DNA of 64,000 bases, from the NCBI GenBank assembly GCA_964023205.1, contig OZ026848.1, forward strand, positions 5,322,501 to 5,386,500. The letters are read 5' to 3'. Within the stretch, counting starts at the first letter, position 1, and every line of letters starts with the position of its first letter. The DNA comes from Lutraria lutraria. Lineage: Eukaryota > Mollusca > Bivalvia > Venerida > Mactridae. A program made the translations under genes and the position numbers. The notes under the pieces were generated by a model. The model was given only the letters and a program-made list of their open reading frames with translations, had not been told where the DNA came from and made no database searches. This document shows, piece by piece, positions 9,313 through 19,913 of the stretch.

Positions 9313-12300
9313 ACAATATAAGGTATGGGCTACTGGGCGAAACCCTCCCCCCCGGAGGCATTTTTGTAGACACCATTTTTTTGAAAACTCAATGCCTGCT
9401 GATCATTTTCCAAGTGTCTACAGTCTGGGCGTTGGGGCGTTTGTGAACAACAGCATGATAATTACCGTTACCGAAAAATACGTTTGACAATAATATGTTT
9501 TGGTTAGAAGTCTAATACAAGATATTTTCAATAATTCATCAATTTTAACAGTTGTTTTGACCATTATAAGTTAGCAGCGGCATTACTTGTCGATCAAATG
9601 CATGTTTTTTGCAAAAGCAGTCCTAAACAAAGTTTTTATTCATATTAGGCAAATATTACCACATCTTCATGTTTTTCTTTCATTGAATGCTCGTTTGTGT
9701 CTTCATTTTACGTGAAATACGTTACATATAAAATTATACATGTTACATTGAAATCATCCATATTACTGTGATGACATACTATGATCAAATAGGTATACAG
9801 TGATAGGTAATCATGATACATTCATTAATACCCATAACTGGGAAACATGCCTAGTTACAAATGTGGTTAAGTTTGACTGGCATAATAGTAGTTTACGTTA
9901 CACAGCGTTACCTTTTGTACGATAAGTACTTAACACGCTTTCCAATCCATAAAACATTGATTATTATATATACTTGATTACTAGCAATACATACATGTAA
10001 ATTAACTTTCCAACTTTTCTAATTCATTTCTGATTGTGTTTTACATTACATGGTTTTATTTATGTTACTTTTTTAAATGATTCATAAACGAGTAACAACA
10101 TTAAATAGATATTTTTCTTGTTCTGATGGCAAACGTTTACGAATTTCACACAACCTCATCACTTTCTGTTTCATAGACAACATCGACCATACTAATGAGC
10201 TCAATGTCGTTTTTATCATTAGTGTCTTCTGTATCGCTTGCCTTTGGTACAATGTTATCCTCGTAGCAGTTATATTCCAGCATGTTGTCAGTACCGAATT
10301 TCCAACCACTTTCATCCACTTTTAGAAGATCATGATTGCCCTCTTTGCATAGGTCCAAATATACACCTTGTAATTACCCGTAACACATTGAACATGCGAG
10401 ACGAGATCTACAGGGAGGGCGTAAGCTCATGTCCATACCACTTAAAGCGTTCAGAACACAAACATGGCTTTCATACTTGTCATACCTCAGTTTATTGATG
10501 TCTTTGTATTTTGATTGACCATACAACACACATACAAATGTCTCAATGGCACTGTAAAGTTCATCCGAAGAAACATGCGTGTAAATTGGCTAATACATTT
10601 ATTTCTGTATTGTCATGTAATCATCATTCATAGGAGCGAAGCTCCTATAGCTATATACTTTTTCTAATTACAATTAGGTGACGCCTCATACATCCGCTTT
10701 GAATAATAATATAAGTATACAGACTTTGCAGTTTTGATAAATGTTGGAGATATATGTAGGATTCTGTTGGTTTCATCCGTTTCATCATTGACTGTAGCTG
10801 TAACGAAATTCACTATGTATTGAAAATACATGTAGTTTCATTCAGTAAAGTAGCGCTGGAACACTATATTGTCTCTGAGAGTAGTGAGATAACATATTGA
10901 CACAAGGTACGAAATTCAGCATACAGTATAATAGATTGCTTATATAAAATATTAACAGTGTATAGATCAATGCGCTGAATGCACTGAAATTGTTTGGATT
11001 TTCAAATTATCCAGCAGCTTGTAATTCTCAATAGGTCATGACTGTTAGCGTTCTTCCAGGCAATGTAGCTTTTCCTTAGTAATTGTGGTTAATTGGCCAA
11101 ATGATGTACATTGTGTACATACTATACATACTTCAAATTCTAATTCAAAATGATGATATTTAAATTGTTTAAGTATGGATTTATCTAACACATTTAAACT
11201 TCGCTCCTGACAGTAAGCTCAGTGCTTTAATTCTCAATTAGTGTGACTGTGACGCCATCTCTATAAGACTTCTGCATTGTAATCTTTAAGCATATGGATT
11301 CGACTTCCACTGCTCAAAGATTAGCTTTATCGACTGTGTCTTATTGTCGTCATTAGACATGAAGCCCTTTAGATTTCATGGAGTTATTGTTTATTACCTG
11401 AGAGCAAGAACGTTGGAGCTGCCCCGCGTCATCGGCCCTCATCTGATTTAATAGACTGTTTGTTGTATGTGTCTGATATTAAGTCTACACGAGACGTCTC
11501 AGGCAATTGATAAGACATCGTCTCAGCTACTTGCTCGAATGCGTCCGGAACTACTGTAAGACTCTGCAGTTAGTCAATTAGGCGTTACCATTAACAACAT
11601 AGGATACACCTTCTGTAGAATGGCTAGTTGTTGGTTCTATTGGTGACTCAATATAAGGCACTCGACCTAGACGAAATGACCAGATACGCTTCAGGTCTAT
11701 GTCATGTTAAAATGACTCGAGCGCAAGCTGGCCAAATGCGTTACGCTCTGCTCGTATTTGAGTTATTATATTATGCTGAAATATTCTCTGTGCAAGGTTG
11801 AGTTTCTTCAAACCTTTGCCAGGGCAATTGATCAAATGCTTCAATAAGGAGCTTGTGCTCCCATAGATGATGGTTCTGATGTTTTCCAGACATCATTTTG
11901 TCAAGTGAACCACTGGCACAATTCCGAAATTTATCATAAGTTCCGCGAGACCATTGTCGTTCTTTACTATACCTAGATGTACCGAAGATGGTGCTTAATT
12001 GTGTGAAATACACCCGTTCTCACTATGACATTAGTGAATTTGTCCGGAAACTGCCAAACCAATATGTACGATTTCATGGTCACTGCTAGTCACATGTTAC
12101 AATTGCATAATCACTGAAAAAAGAAACATATCTATTAATTGCTATGAAATTGATAGACTAAATTAAACGTTTATTTAATTAATGAAAATATTTATTTATT
12201 GACGATTGATTTGATTTGATTGATTGATCTGAAAATTTGATAATGAAACGGTTTTTATTTAAGCCTAAATGCCACTTAAGATTTTACAATGTCTGATGCA

Positions 12301-12861
12301 AAAACATATCAACATATAGTTATACATGTACTTATGTTCATAGTTATAGTTTGATAACGAACACAGTTAATAATATACACAAATTTTCTACATTATTCTG
12401 ACCTTTTTGTCACCATTGTAAACCTAAAGTAAAATTGAGTACCATTTACTCATTAAATAGTGTTCTGCTGGATCCAGAAACAGTAAGTATATAATGATAA
12501 TCGAATATTTTAGAGCATATGTGACCTTATTTCAATGATAAAATATTGGTAACGTAAACTATACCACATTTGATGATGTGTTTAACATTTCTACACTCTT
12601 GTTTACATTCTCTGTGCATATAATTATCATTACAAAGCCTTTAACACAAATTATTTTGATCTGTTTGCGGTATTATGTTAACTTTAAAATTTCAATTATG
12701 GTTACGCCCAAAAATGGCGGTAACGGAGTAAACCCCAACACCCAGATGGTAGACACTGGGATTTGGTAGGTCTTTCCATACACTTTCAGAAAAACATACT
12801 GTAGAAAAATGCCTCCGGGTGTGTGTGGGGGGGGGGGGGTATTGGTGCCCCATAGTCTAAT
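9313..12861. mobile_element. DNA transposon of about 3.5 kb with long terminal inverted repeats
   Basis: The left end (about 9313-9480) and the inverted right end (about 12700-12861) share GGAGGCATTTTT plus CTACA or GTAGA, then GTGTCTAC, TCTGGG, GTTGGGG and GTTACCG, in the same order. Both ends also carry a C/G run, 8 C on the left and about 14 G on the right. Flanks read ATA on each side, consistent with a TA target duplication. The insertion splits a 3' flank that is continuous in copy A at 3940-3960. No intact transposase is visible. Minus-strand frames at 10146-10358 (with DESGWKFGTDNMLEYNCYED) and 11771-12013 are the only candidates for remnants, and I do not recognise either. Confidence 0.7.
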
Positions 12862-12900
12862 ATGCCTACACATAGAACATCGATCGTTCCGAAAATTAGG

Positions 12901-15190
12901 ACCAACCTGGATTTACATATATTAACATATACAGCCAGATCCAAATACGACGTTTCTGTAAGTAACCAACACAAATCGGGCTTACAAAGCCTAAATATTC
13001 CCCACGTTTCGCAGACATTAGTCTGGTTCCAATCTCCTATCTTACAATATGCAGTATACTGTTTGATTGGAGACGGGGCCAGACTAAGCAGTCATTAGTA
13101 TAGTAATGCAAATATGTCTTTGAAACGAAAAGAGACGTCGTAAAATCAAAACACTGAAGGTAATGTGGTTTTAATTGGGAGTCACGGTGAGTGCATATTG
13201 CGCTTGAACTCGACTGTGTACCCATTTCTGCACTACATTGTTCTGTTCATGTCTATACGTCTCCTAATAAAAAGGACGAACCGAGCCGCTTTCTAGCCTC
13301 TTGTATTCTATTAAGATAAGGAAGTAAAATGTAATAAAAATATTATCTCTGATTGGATAAGAAAGTGGGACGAGCTAGCACTAATAAGTAACAGTATCTA
13401 ATGTATTATGAATAGAAAATAGTTTGGGGTTCAACCACCGTTAAAGTTAAACAAAAATGTTGTCAAATGTCTGCTAGTACGATGTCATACTCGAGTGAAA
13501 AAACAACGGGTTTTGTCTTATGATCTTGAATATATATAGTCACACAAGACCATTGGCGAATTGTATTAAATCAGATTTTTTAAGAGAAAGGAATATACAA
13601 CATAATTATGGTCAATCGATCATCAACAAACAATAGGCTCGTTAAAACGCAACTATTTTGTTTGTCCCCTAAAAAAGAAGCCATTATCAACGATACAAAG
13701 GTGTTTATAGAATCTGGAACTAAAACACGACTTAATAGTCGGAAAGTGATTGAATACGGAGAGAAGTGAGGTGCAAAGAGTTTTTTTGTAATTTATTTTT
13801 ATTCTTTAGTTTTAGTTTTCAGCAGTGTCTCATAGAATAATTTGTTCGGCTCTTTAGATTTTAATAATTTGTCAAATACTCTTTCTTGTTGTGTGTATAT
13901 TTTACCCTCTTGAGTTGGTGCTTTCTTTAGATTTCTAGGAACACTGGATATTGAATTAAAGAACTAGTATCTTAAATACTGCATGTCACCTATGTTATAT
14001 AGAACGGCTTGGATGTCAGGTCAAATCAAGTTTCGCCAATTTATAGATTTAAAAACCAAACCATAAAAAAATATTTACAATGTATATACTAAAATGAATC
14101 CACTGTATAAAGTGCATTGCAAGTGAGTTGAAACAATATTACATTTGATTGGTCTTCTATAAACCAATATGATACTATTAATTCATTAATAGTACCCGAG
14201 AGTGAAGAGAGAGGTATTGAAGTTTAGTTTGTTTTAGCTATTGAGGTCTGCTTCTTATTAGATAGAAGCATTGCCGCAAGTTGGTTGTATACTGAGAGGC
14301 ACAGAGTGAGGTAGTGTGGTCTGCTGCATTGCTGAGATGACGCAAGTCTATTAACAGAGGTTTTAATCGTATAAGACACATATCACCTTAGTTAGTAAAA
14401 TCATCCATAGACTAACGCTGACAATTGAAATATATTTAGTACAGATAAATTGTTGTTCAAATTACAAACCTATATAATGATCTCATAAAAAAGTGTTATC
14501 TGAAAACTAACCCAGTAGAGCAAAATGTTAACCAGTACAGTGTCGACTACATTTGTTAGAATACTAAAATCGTGCCAACCTTTGTTTTAATAAGACATGA
14601 ACATTAATTAAAACTTCTTTTTATCATGGTTTTGAACTTAGGCTGGAATTATGATGTAACTTCAACATATATGATAAAGGACATACATGTACGTCAAGTG
14701 ACCGACACTATTATCAATTATCTAGTTCATGTCTAGCTCTAGTAAACATTTATAAAAATTAAAAGATCGTCCACAACTAACGGTCCGTCACTATTTTATT
14801 GTAGAAGAAAGCGTTTCGTATCATCTGAAACGTCAAGAAGGGCTATACAAACAATCCGCAAGCTCTTTCGAATAACATATTATAAAGTTTTTAGATTACG
14901 ACTGCACGTACTTGGCACTGTTCTGTATTCCGACGAGTACTTACTAGTCCTTTTACAAGAAGCCGTACTGAGGAAAAGTGACAAGGGCATGATTGTCCCT
15001 CCGAATAAAGGCCACCCTGTGAATAAAGGCAAAATATGTCTTTCCCAAGGATGGCCTTTGTTCACAAGTTTGAATATGTATACATGTAACTGAATAGTAT
15101 ACAGTCATTTAAGTCCATAGCATTAAGTGAGAGCTACTTGAACTAGGGCTGTTCCGGATTATTAATACATGTAAAAGTAAATATTTTACC
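12901..15190. other. Intergenic DNA with one short inverted repeat
   Basis: No gene recognised. At 13018-13087 there is an imperfect hairpin: TTAGTCTGGTTCC on the left and its near complement GGGGCCAGACTAA on the right, around a loop of about 40 nt. It could be the remnant of a small MITE. The rest is AT-rich with no supported frame. Confidence 0.4.
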
Positions 15191-15195
15191 GGAAT

Positions 15196-15265
15196 CATAA
15201 TCGAGTGGTTAGGGTGTTTGCCTTTGGAGCGGGGAGATCAAAGGTTCGAATCCGACTTGTGACCG
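15196..15265 (+). repeat. tRNA-like SINE head
   Basis: An A-box-like ATCGAGTGGTTAGGG and B-box GGTTCGAATCC (about 15243) stand at tRNA spacing, but the acceptor and T stems do not pair well. This is therefore more likely a SINE head or tRNA pseudogene than a working tRNA. Confidence 0.5.
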
Positions 15266-15628
15266 GGTTAGAACTGATGTGGTCGATCGATGAGCCGCCA
15301 GCTAGTTAGATATCGGTTACCATGGGTCCATCTCAACAAGGGGTCCGCCAAAAAGAGAAGGGATTCGGGAGGTACTGCTCGCACAAAATATGTCTCATAG
15401 GCCAATTCGGTATGAGGGTGATACTTTATAATAAACAAAACCTTTACCATCACAAATGTACAGAATCTATGACAAATATAACATCTGGTCACTCATATGT
15501 CTAAAGTCATCAAAATAATAGAAACCATGGGATTCTATGTAGGGTCAACATATGTTTATTCGAAAGAAATCACCACTCCGTTTGCACACGTTTAGATCTA
15601 AATTTGACCTTAACATTGTGCCGGTTGG

Positions 15629-15687
15629 TATATAAACCCTGGTCAAACCATTGTGGTATCAGTCCTCTCTGCAGATCACTGTAAACA
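15629..15687 (+). promoter_or_regulatory. Candidate TATA promoter and exon 1, peptide gene 3
   Basis: TATATAA at 15629-15635 is followed by TCAGTCCTCTCTG, an initiator-like sequence near 15659, and a 5' splice site GTAAGTTT at 15688. The TATA-to-donor distance is exactly 59 nt, as in genes 1 and 2, and the AGTCCT just after the start is shared. The sequence further upstream is not similar to genes 1 and 2. If real, intron 1 of gene 3 runs 15688-16670 and contains a SINE. Confidence 0.55.
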
Positions 15688-15778
15688 GTAAGTTTTATGG
15701 TTTTACATTTTTCTACATTTTAGCGAATTTGACACTTTGTATTTCTTCCTTATCGTCATCAGTAAACTTTCTGTACTG

Positions 15779-15990
15779 TAAGGTCGCTGACTTCAAATCA
15801 CTGTTACCTCTCACTGATAGAGGAAAGTGTGTTTGAGCCCAGCTACCGACCATGTCTCTTTATGTGAGAAAGTAGGCAGTTGCTTACGGAGAATGGAAGT
15901 CTAGTACTGGTTCTTTCCAGGAACGATGGTTAGGTTAACTGTCCGCCCCATATGACTCTGACTGTTGAAAAGGGTCGTGAAACCCCTTTT
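15779..15990 (+). repeat. SINE family A copy inside gene 3 intron 1
   Basis: Same family as 455-684 but on the plus strand: GGTCGCTGACTTCAAATCAC, a decayed B-box region TTTGAGCCCAG near 15832, then the body ending in GACTGTTGAAAAGGG. It makes the predicted first intron of gene 3 longer than the 263-bp intron of gene 1. Confidence 0.7.
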
Positions 15991-16675
15991 CTGTGAATTA
16001 TGTTCCCATCTGTTGTTATAGTCACATGTTTAAACGTAAATAAACTGTAATTAAATGAATATTATTAAACATTTTAATGTCACTGTTTAGTTCATTATGC
16101 CCAGTACATTATCATCAGCATAAACACAAGAAATAATACATTACACAATGTAATTATTGTTGAGCCGGCATCCAGCTTTTCAAGACTCTCATTTTTCCCA
16201 TTATCAAATTAAGCAGTTTTCACTAAATGTCAATGTATGCCTAAATATAAAATCTTGCTGCAGTAATTAGTGACGGTAGTGAGTGTATTGTACTGCTGTA
16301 TTGTTTCAGATGTTGTAAATAGACTAATTACAATTAAGAGTATGACAAATAAATAACTTACCTAATCTTCAATAATGCGAATGTCTCTCGAAACACTGGA
16401 TAAACTCAGCTGTATGGATGCTTCGTTAGCGTCAATATGTGTTCTGGTTAGCGTTAGATCCCGGAATGCCTAGCACTGAGCACCCACTTCCGGATCCGTC
16501 TCATTTGTCCGGCTCGGATTCGGCCCAATCACCACACAGATGTGACCCTGACTATGTGTGCAATTGCCATTATAGCTGCGATATAACGTTGGCATGATAT
16601 GAACATCTTTACGTCCTTGGTCGTAAATGGTCAATTGTTGTTAATATGCATTTTACAAAACTTATTTCAGGAACC

Positions 16676-17842
16676 ATGAAATTCGTATTCTGTCTCCTCG
16701 TTTTGTTGCCATTGGCTTTGAGCCGATCAGTTGAAGTCGATGAGAGATTCATCGTTGATACATTCTCCCATCTCAGCTGTAAGTTAGAACTCATGTGTTT
16801 TGGATACAAATCACAATTTACGATACTCTTTCAAATAACCAACAGCCATGTATGTTACGTCTTAGCTTTGATTTACTTCATATAATTATTTAGAAACATG
16901 AAAACATTGCATGGTTTCCTGTACCAATTTGTCTTATCGGACAAAGATATACGGCATGACTGTTACAAGCAGGTTACTAAATTTGCCATCTAAGTAACTT
17001 AGTTCTCTAACAACATTATTGTGTACATCCCAAGCGTGTAGTTTATATCTTTGTGTCTCTGCTTCGGTCACGGTGACTTTTGTTACCGTTTACCTTATCG
17101 GCCATACAAATAGTCTTGCATTGAACTGTCTTTGATACAATTATCCATACCGCACATTATGTTTGTTTTCGGATACGAATGTGTATCATTTATTATATGC
17201 ACTTGTAACTGATAGGCAATTAAATTTGTTTTTATTAAATATCAGTGAAGGACGTAACTAATGCTTTGGTCAGCGCTCTTGGTTCCGATGTGACAGAATC
17301 TGCTTGTGAGGCCGGTTGCCCAACTGTAATGGCTACCATCCCAGGTGGTTCATTAGTGTCAGGATTTTTGTGTGCCCCAGCATGCAAGGAGTAAGTATTA
17401 CTTGATGATATCAGTATGAAACTCAGTGGCTAGGTCAAATTTTTTGTCGTTGATATATTTTTGATGATCTTCACTTACAAGATAACGCTAACTAGGACTA
17501 CCTTCTGAACACAGTAAAACTGTAGCATTATTGAAATGGTCTCATCAAGTTGAACTCCAGAGGAAATAATCAACAGTGATCCTAAAATAAGAGATAGTTT
17601 CAATGAGATGGACTTTGTTTTTAAGTAGTCGCTGAATGAGGTATTACTGTAATTGGCAATTAGCTTGAATTGGATTAGTATAGATATTATTTATGATGAG
17701 TAAGTTTAATTGAGTATTTTTACGATCTTAGCAAATAGTTATCCTGGTGATATATAAATCAATTTGTTAAGTTTTTTGTTTTAATAGTCATTTGTTTCTA
17801 TTTTTCTTTTATTACAGAATTCAACATCTTGCACAAGGTTAA
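16676..17842 (+). CDS. Secreted cysteine-paired peptide, gene 3 (90 aa, spliced)
   Basis: Coding exons are 16676-16778, 17246-17390 and 17818-17842, with acceptors at 16669-16670, 17244-17245 and 17816-17817. Junction phases equal those of genes 1 and 2. The protein nearly matches gene 1: same signal peptide, same acidic spacer, cysteines at 55, 59, 77 and 81. The differences are a V-S pair near residue 73 as in gene 2, and the tail EIQHLAQG (Ala to His). Introns 1 and 2 share no clear similarity with gene 1, whereas intron 3 and the 3' UTR do. The likely promoter is about 1 kb upstream at 15629. Function unknown, as for its paralogues. Confidence 0.83.
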
Positions 17843-17899
17843 ATGATGAAAGCAGAAATGATGAATTGTTATCGTTCTTTTTACTATCGTTAGATATTC

Positions 17900-17905
17900 A
17901 ATAAA
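17900..17905 (+). promoter_or_regulatory. Polyadenylation signal AATAAA, gene 3
   Basis: AATAAA lies 58 nt after the stop codon at 17840-17842, at the same distance as in genes 1 and 2. Confidence 0.8.
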
Positions 17906-18185
17906 AAGTCGATAGCTTGCTATTAGTTGACCTCTTCTATTGTCAGTGACCATCACATGGCCTCACAACTTAGCTAGTGAAATGTTAAACATATATTATT
18001 ATCGATACTGCCGTGACAAAGTTATTGAAGGAGATAGATTTAATGTCGACCACCACATGCAACATTACGTTGAAATTAATGGTAACTGCTTAGTTATATC
18101 GTGTATGTTAATTGTGTAGATGTATTGTCGATACAGAGTGTTCATATTTATATTGAGCATTAAGACTTACTTCGTTTAGGTTAGA

Positions 18186-18328
18186 GTGCTTGATACTTTG
18201 ATGAAAACTATTGGTTCCGATGTGACAGAATCTGCTTTTGAGGCCGATTGCCCAACAGTTACTGTTTTGAATACCATCCCAGGTGGTTCATTGGTGTCTG
18301 GATTTGTGTGTGCCCCAGCATGCAAGGA
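18186..18328 (+). pseudogene. Orphan exon 3 of a fourth peptide gene
   Basis: This segment is homologous to exon 3 of the three intact genes from LDTLMKTIGSDVTESAFEA to APACKE and stays in frame. The first cysteine codon is TTT (Phe). Two extra codons lie between the CX3C pairs (VLNT region), giving X19 instead of X17. The donor is GTTAGT instead of GTAAGT. There is no exon 2 upstream: the sequence joins directly to the 3' flank of gene 3 near 18180. No exon 4 was seen downstream. It is most likely a broken gene made by unequal recombination. Use as an alternative exon of gene 3 is possible but unsupported. Confidence 0.75.
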
Positions 18329-18334
18329 GTTAGT

Positions 18335-19686
18335 ATACAGTCAAAAGCTGTGTTATCGACCTCTAATGAATGAAGGTCATCCTGTGATTAAAAGCCATTC
18401 TTAAAAAAAAGAATTGTCCTTTTTATGCATTCTATAATGTTATTATACATATAACAAATTATGACAACCTCCATTGCGACTCGTTCCATCTATGTCGCAT
18501 CTTAGCAGTAAGAAATTATTGATGTTTTTAAATAAGATAGTGAAAGATTAATCTTTTCAAAACTTGGCAGTGCGTAAATGTAATGCTATACTGGTAAGGG
18601 CACTCTTGAACAAAATATGTCTGCAATTACGCGACCGTCTCCTTAAAAGATCTTTCGACCCAATAATTTGGTTTACGCGATCTGTTTTTCGTTCATTATT
18701 TCAGCTTTTTGAAAGCGCCTACCTACCGACCTACCTACCGTCGCTTAGAATTACCACAAAACAAAATTTATAAACTTAAGGATTGCCAAATTGTTTATTC
18801 ACCGATAAAAGTCAATTCTAAAGCCCAATTAAGATTTAGTCTTATCTATGAGATGATGTGTTATCGTCCGTAGTCTCGAACAGGGTCACTCAAATAGAAG
18901 GGTCTGGAATCACACTCTCCAGGCGCTTATCTGTGTATAAACATCAAGTCGTGCTGTCGATACATATCGGAGAGCTTTTTACACACGTGTACAGATTACA
19001 CAAACATTTTCAATTTCCATTTAGTCAAAAACAAAAAGCAGAAAATTAAAAGCAAAATCATTGGACAACTGAATAGTGATCTTACTAAAATGTGCTGTAA
19101 GCATTTTAGAGAGAGATGATTATTAAAGACGGAATAAATTACGAAAATCCTATGTACTAAACCCATAATGAATGGTCAAAATGGCGACTTCGTCAAAAGG
19201 CTCAAATTCATGTTTTATTATTACTTAGCATCGGAAAATTATGAAAAAATGACTGCATGAGGCACTTCAACAACCTTTGAGAACACACAAATTAATCCCG
19301 ACTACATCACAATATAATCTAAGAAGGTTATATTTGCTCACGAAAAATGCACACTTTTTGCGACAGCAATTTTGATCAGGGTTAACGAGTTTTCGTCCAT
19401 TCATGTACCGCTGGATTTCAACATAAATAAATGGATTTTATCCCAAGAAATTGATCAAATTAGAAGAAGATACTTACCATATAACTTTTCTTGAAGTTCT
19501 GTACGAATAATATTAGTAATAACTTGAGTATTTTAACTATTAGCTAAGTGTTTTTCATCGTTTTACAATGGCGGGAATTTTGTAACGCGATCAACTCACG
19601 ACGCTGTAATTAAACGTGTCCAGACCATTCAATTGAAAGACCCTGTCTCAAATAATCTACATAACACGTACCAATAGTAATGATTA
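18335..19686. other. Intergenic DNA without recognised gene
   Basis: No supported coding exon between the orphan exon and the SINE at 19687. Short frames at 18564-18773 and 18858-19049 lack recognisable features. Confidence 0.45.
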
Positions 19687-19913
19687 TATCGAATTTTACG
19701 CCCTTTTCAACAGTCAGAGTCATATGAGGCAGACAGTTCACCTATGCATAGCTCATGGGAAGAACCAGTACTAGACTCCCACCCTCCATGAGCAACTGCC
19801 TACTTTCTCACATAAAGAGATATGCTCGATAGCTGGACTCGAACCGACAACCCTCAATCAGTGAGAGGTGACAGTGATTTGAAGTCAGCTACCACTCAAC
19901 CATGGTGGTGGGT
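19687..19913 (-). repeat. SINE family A copy
   Basis: Minus-strand tRNA head (GGTTGAGTGGTAGCTGACTT at about 19883-19902, GGTTCGAGTCC near 19830) and body ending at TTTTACGCCCTTTTCAACAG (19693-19712 on the plus strand). Confidence 0.7.

Larger units (their letters stand above)
5395..12900 (+). repeat. Segmental duplication, copy B (carries peptide gene 2, interrupted by transposons)
   Basis: This is the partner of 695-4017. Homology runs from 5410 to about 9312, is interrupted by the transposon at 9313-12861, and resumes at 12862 with GCCTACACATAGAACATCGATCG. It lacks the MITE present in copy A but carries a related one at 8987-9165. The interval 5740-6270 has no counterpart in copy A. Confidence 0.8.

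Noticed and set aside
15196..15265. Possible functional tRNA gene
   Set aside because: A- and B-box are present but the acceptor and T stems do not fold well; fits a SINE head.
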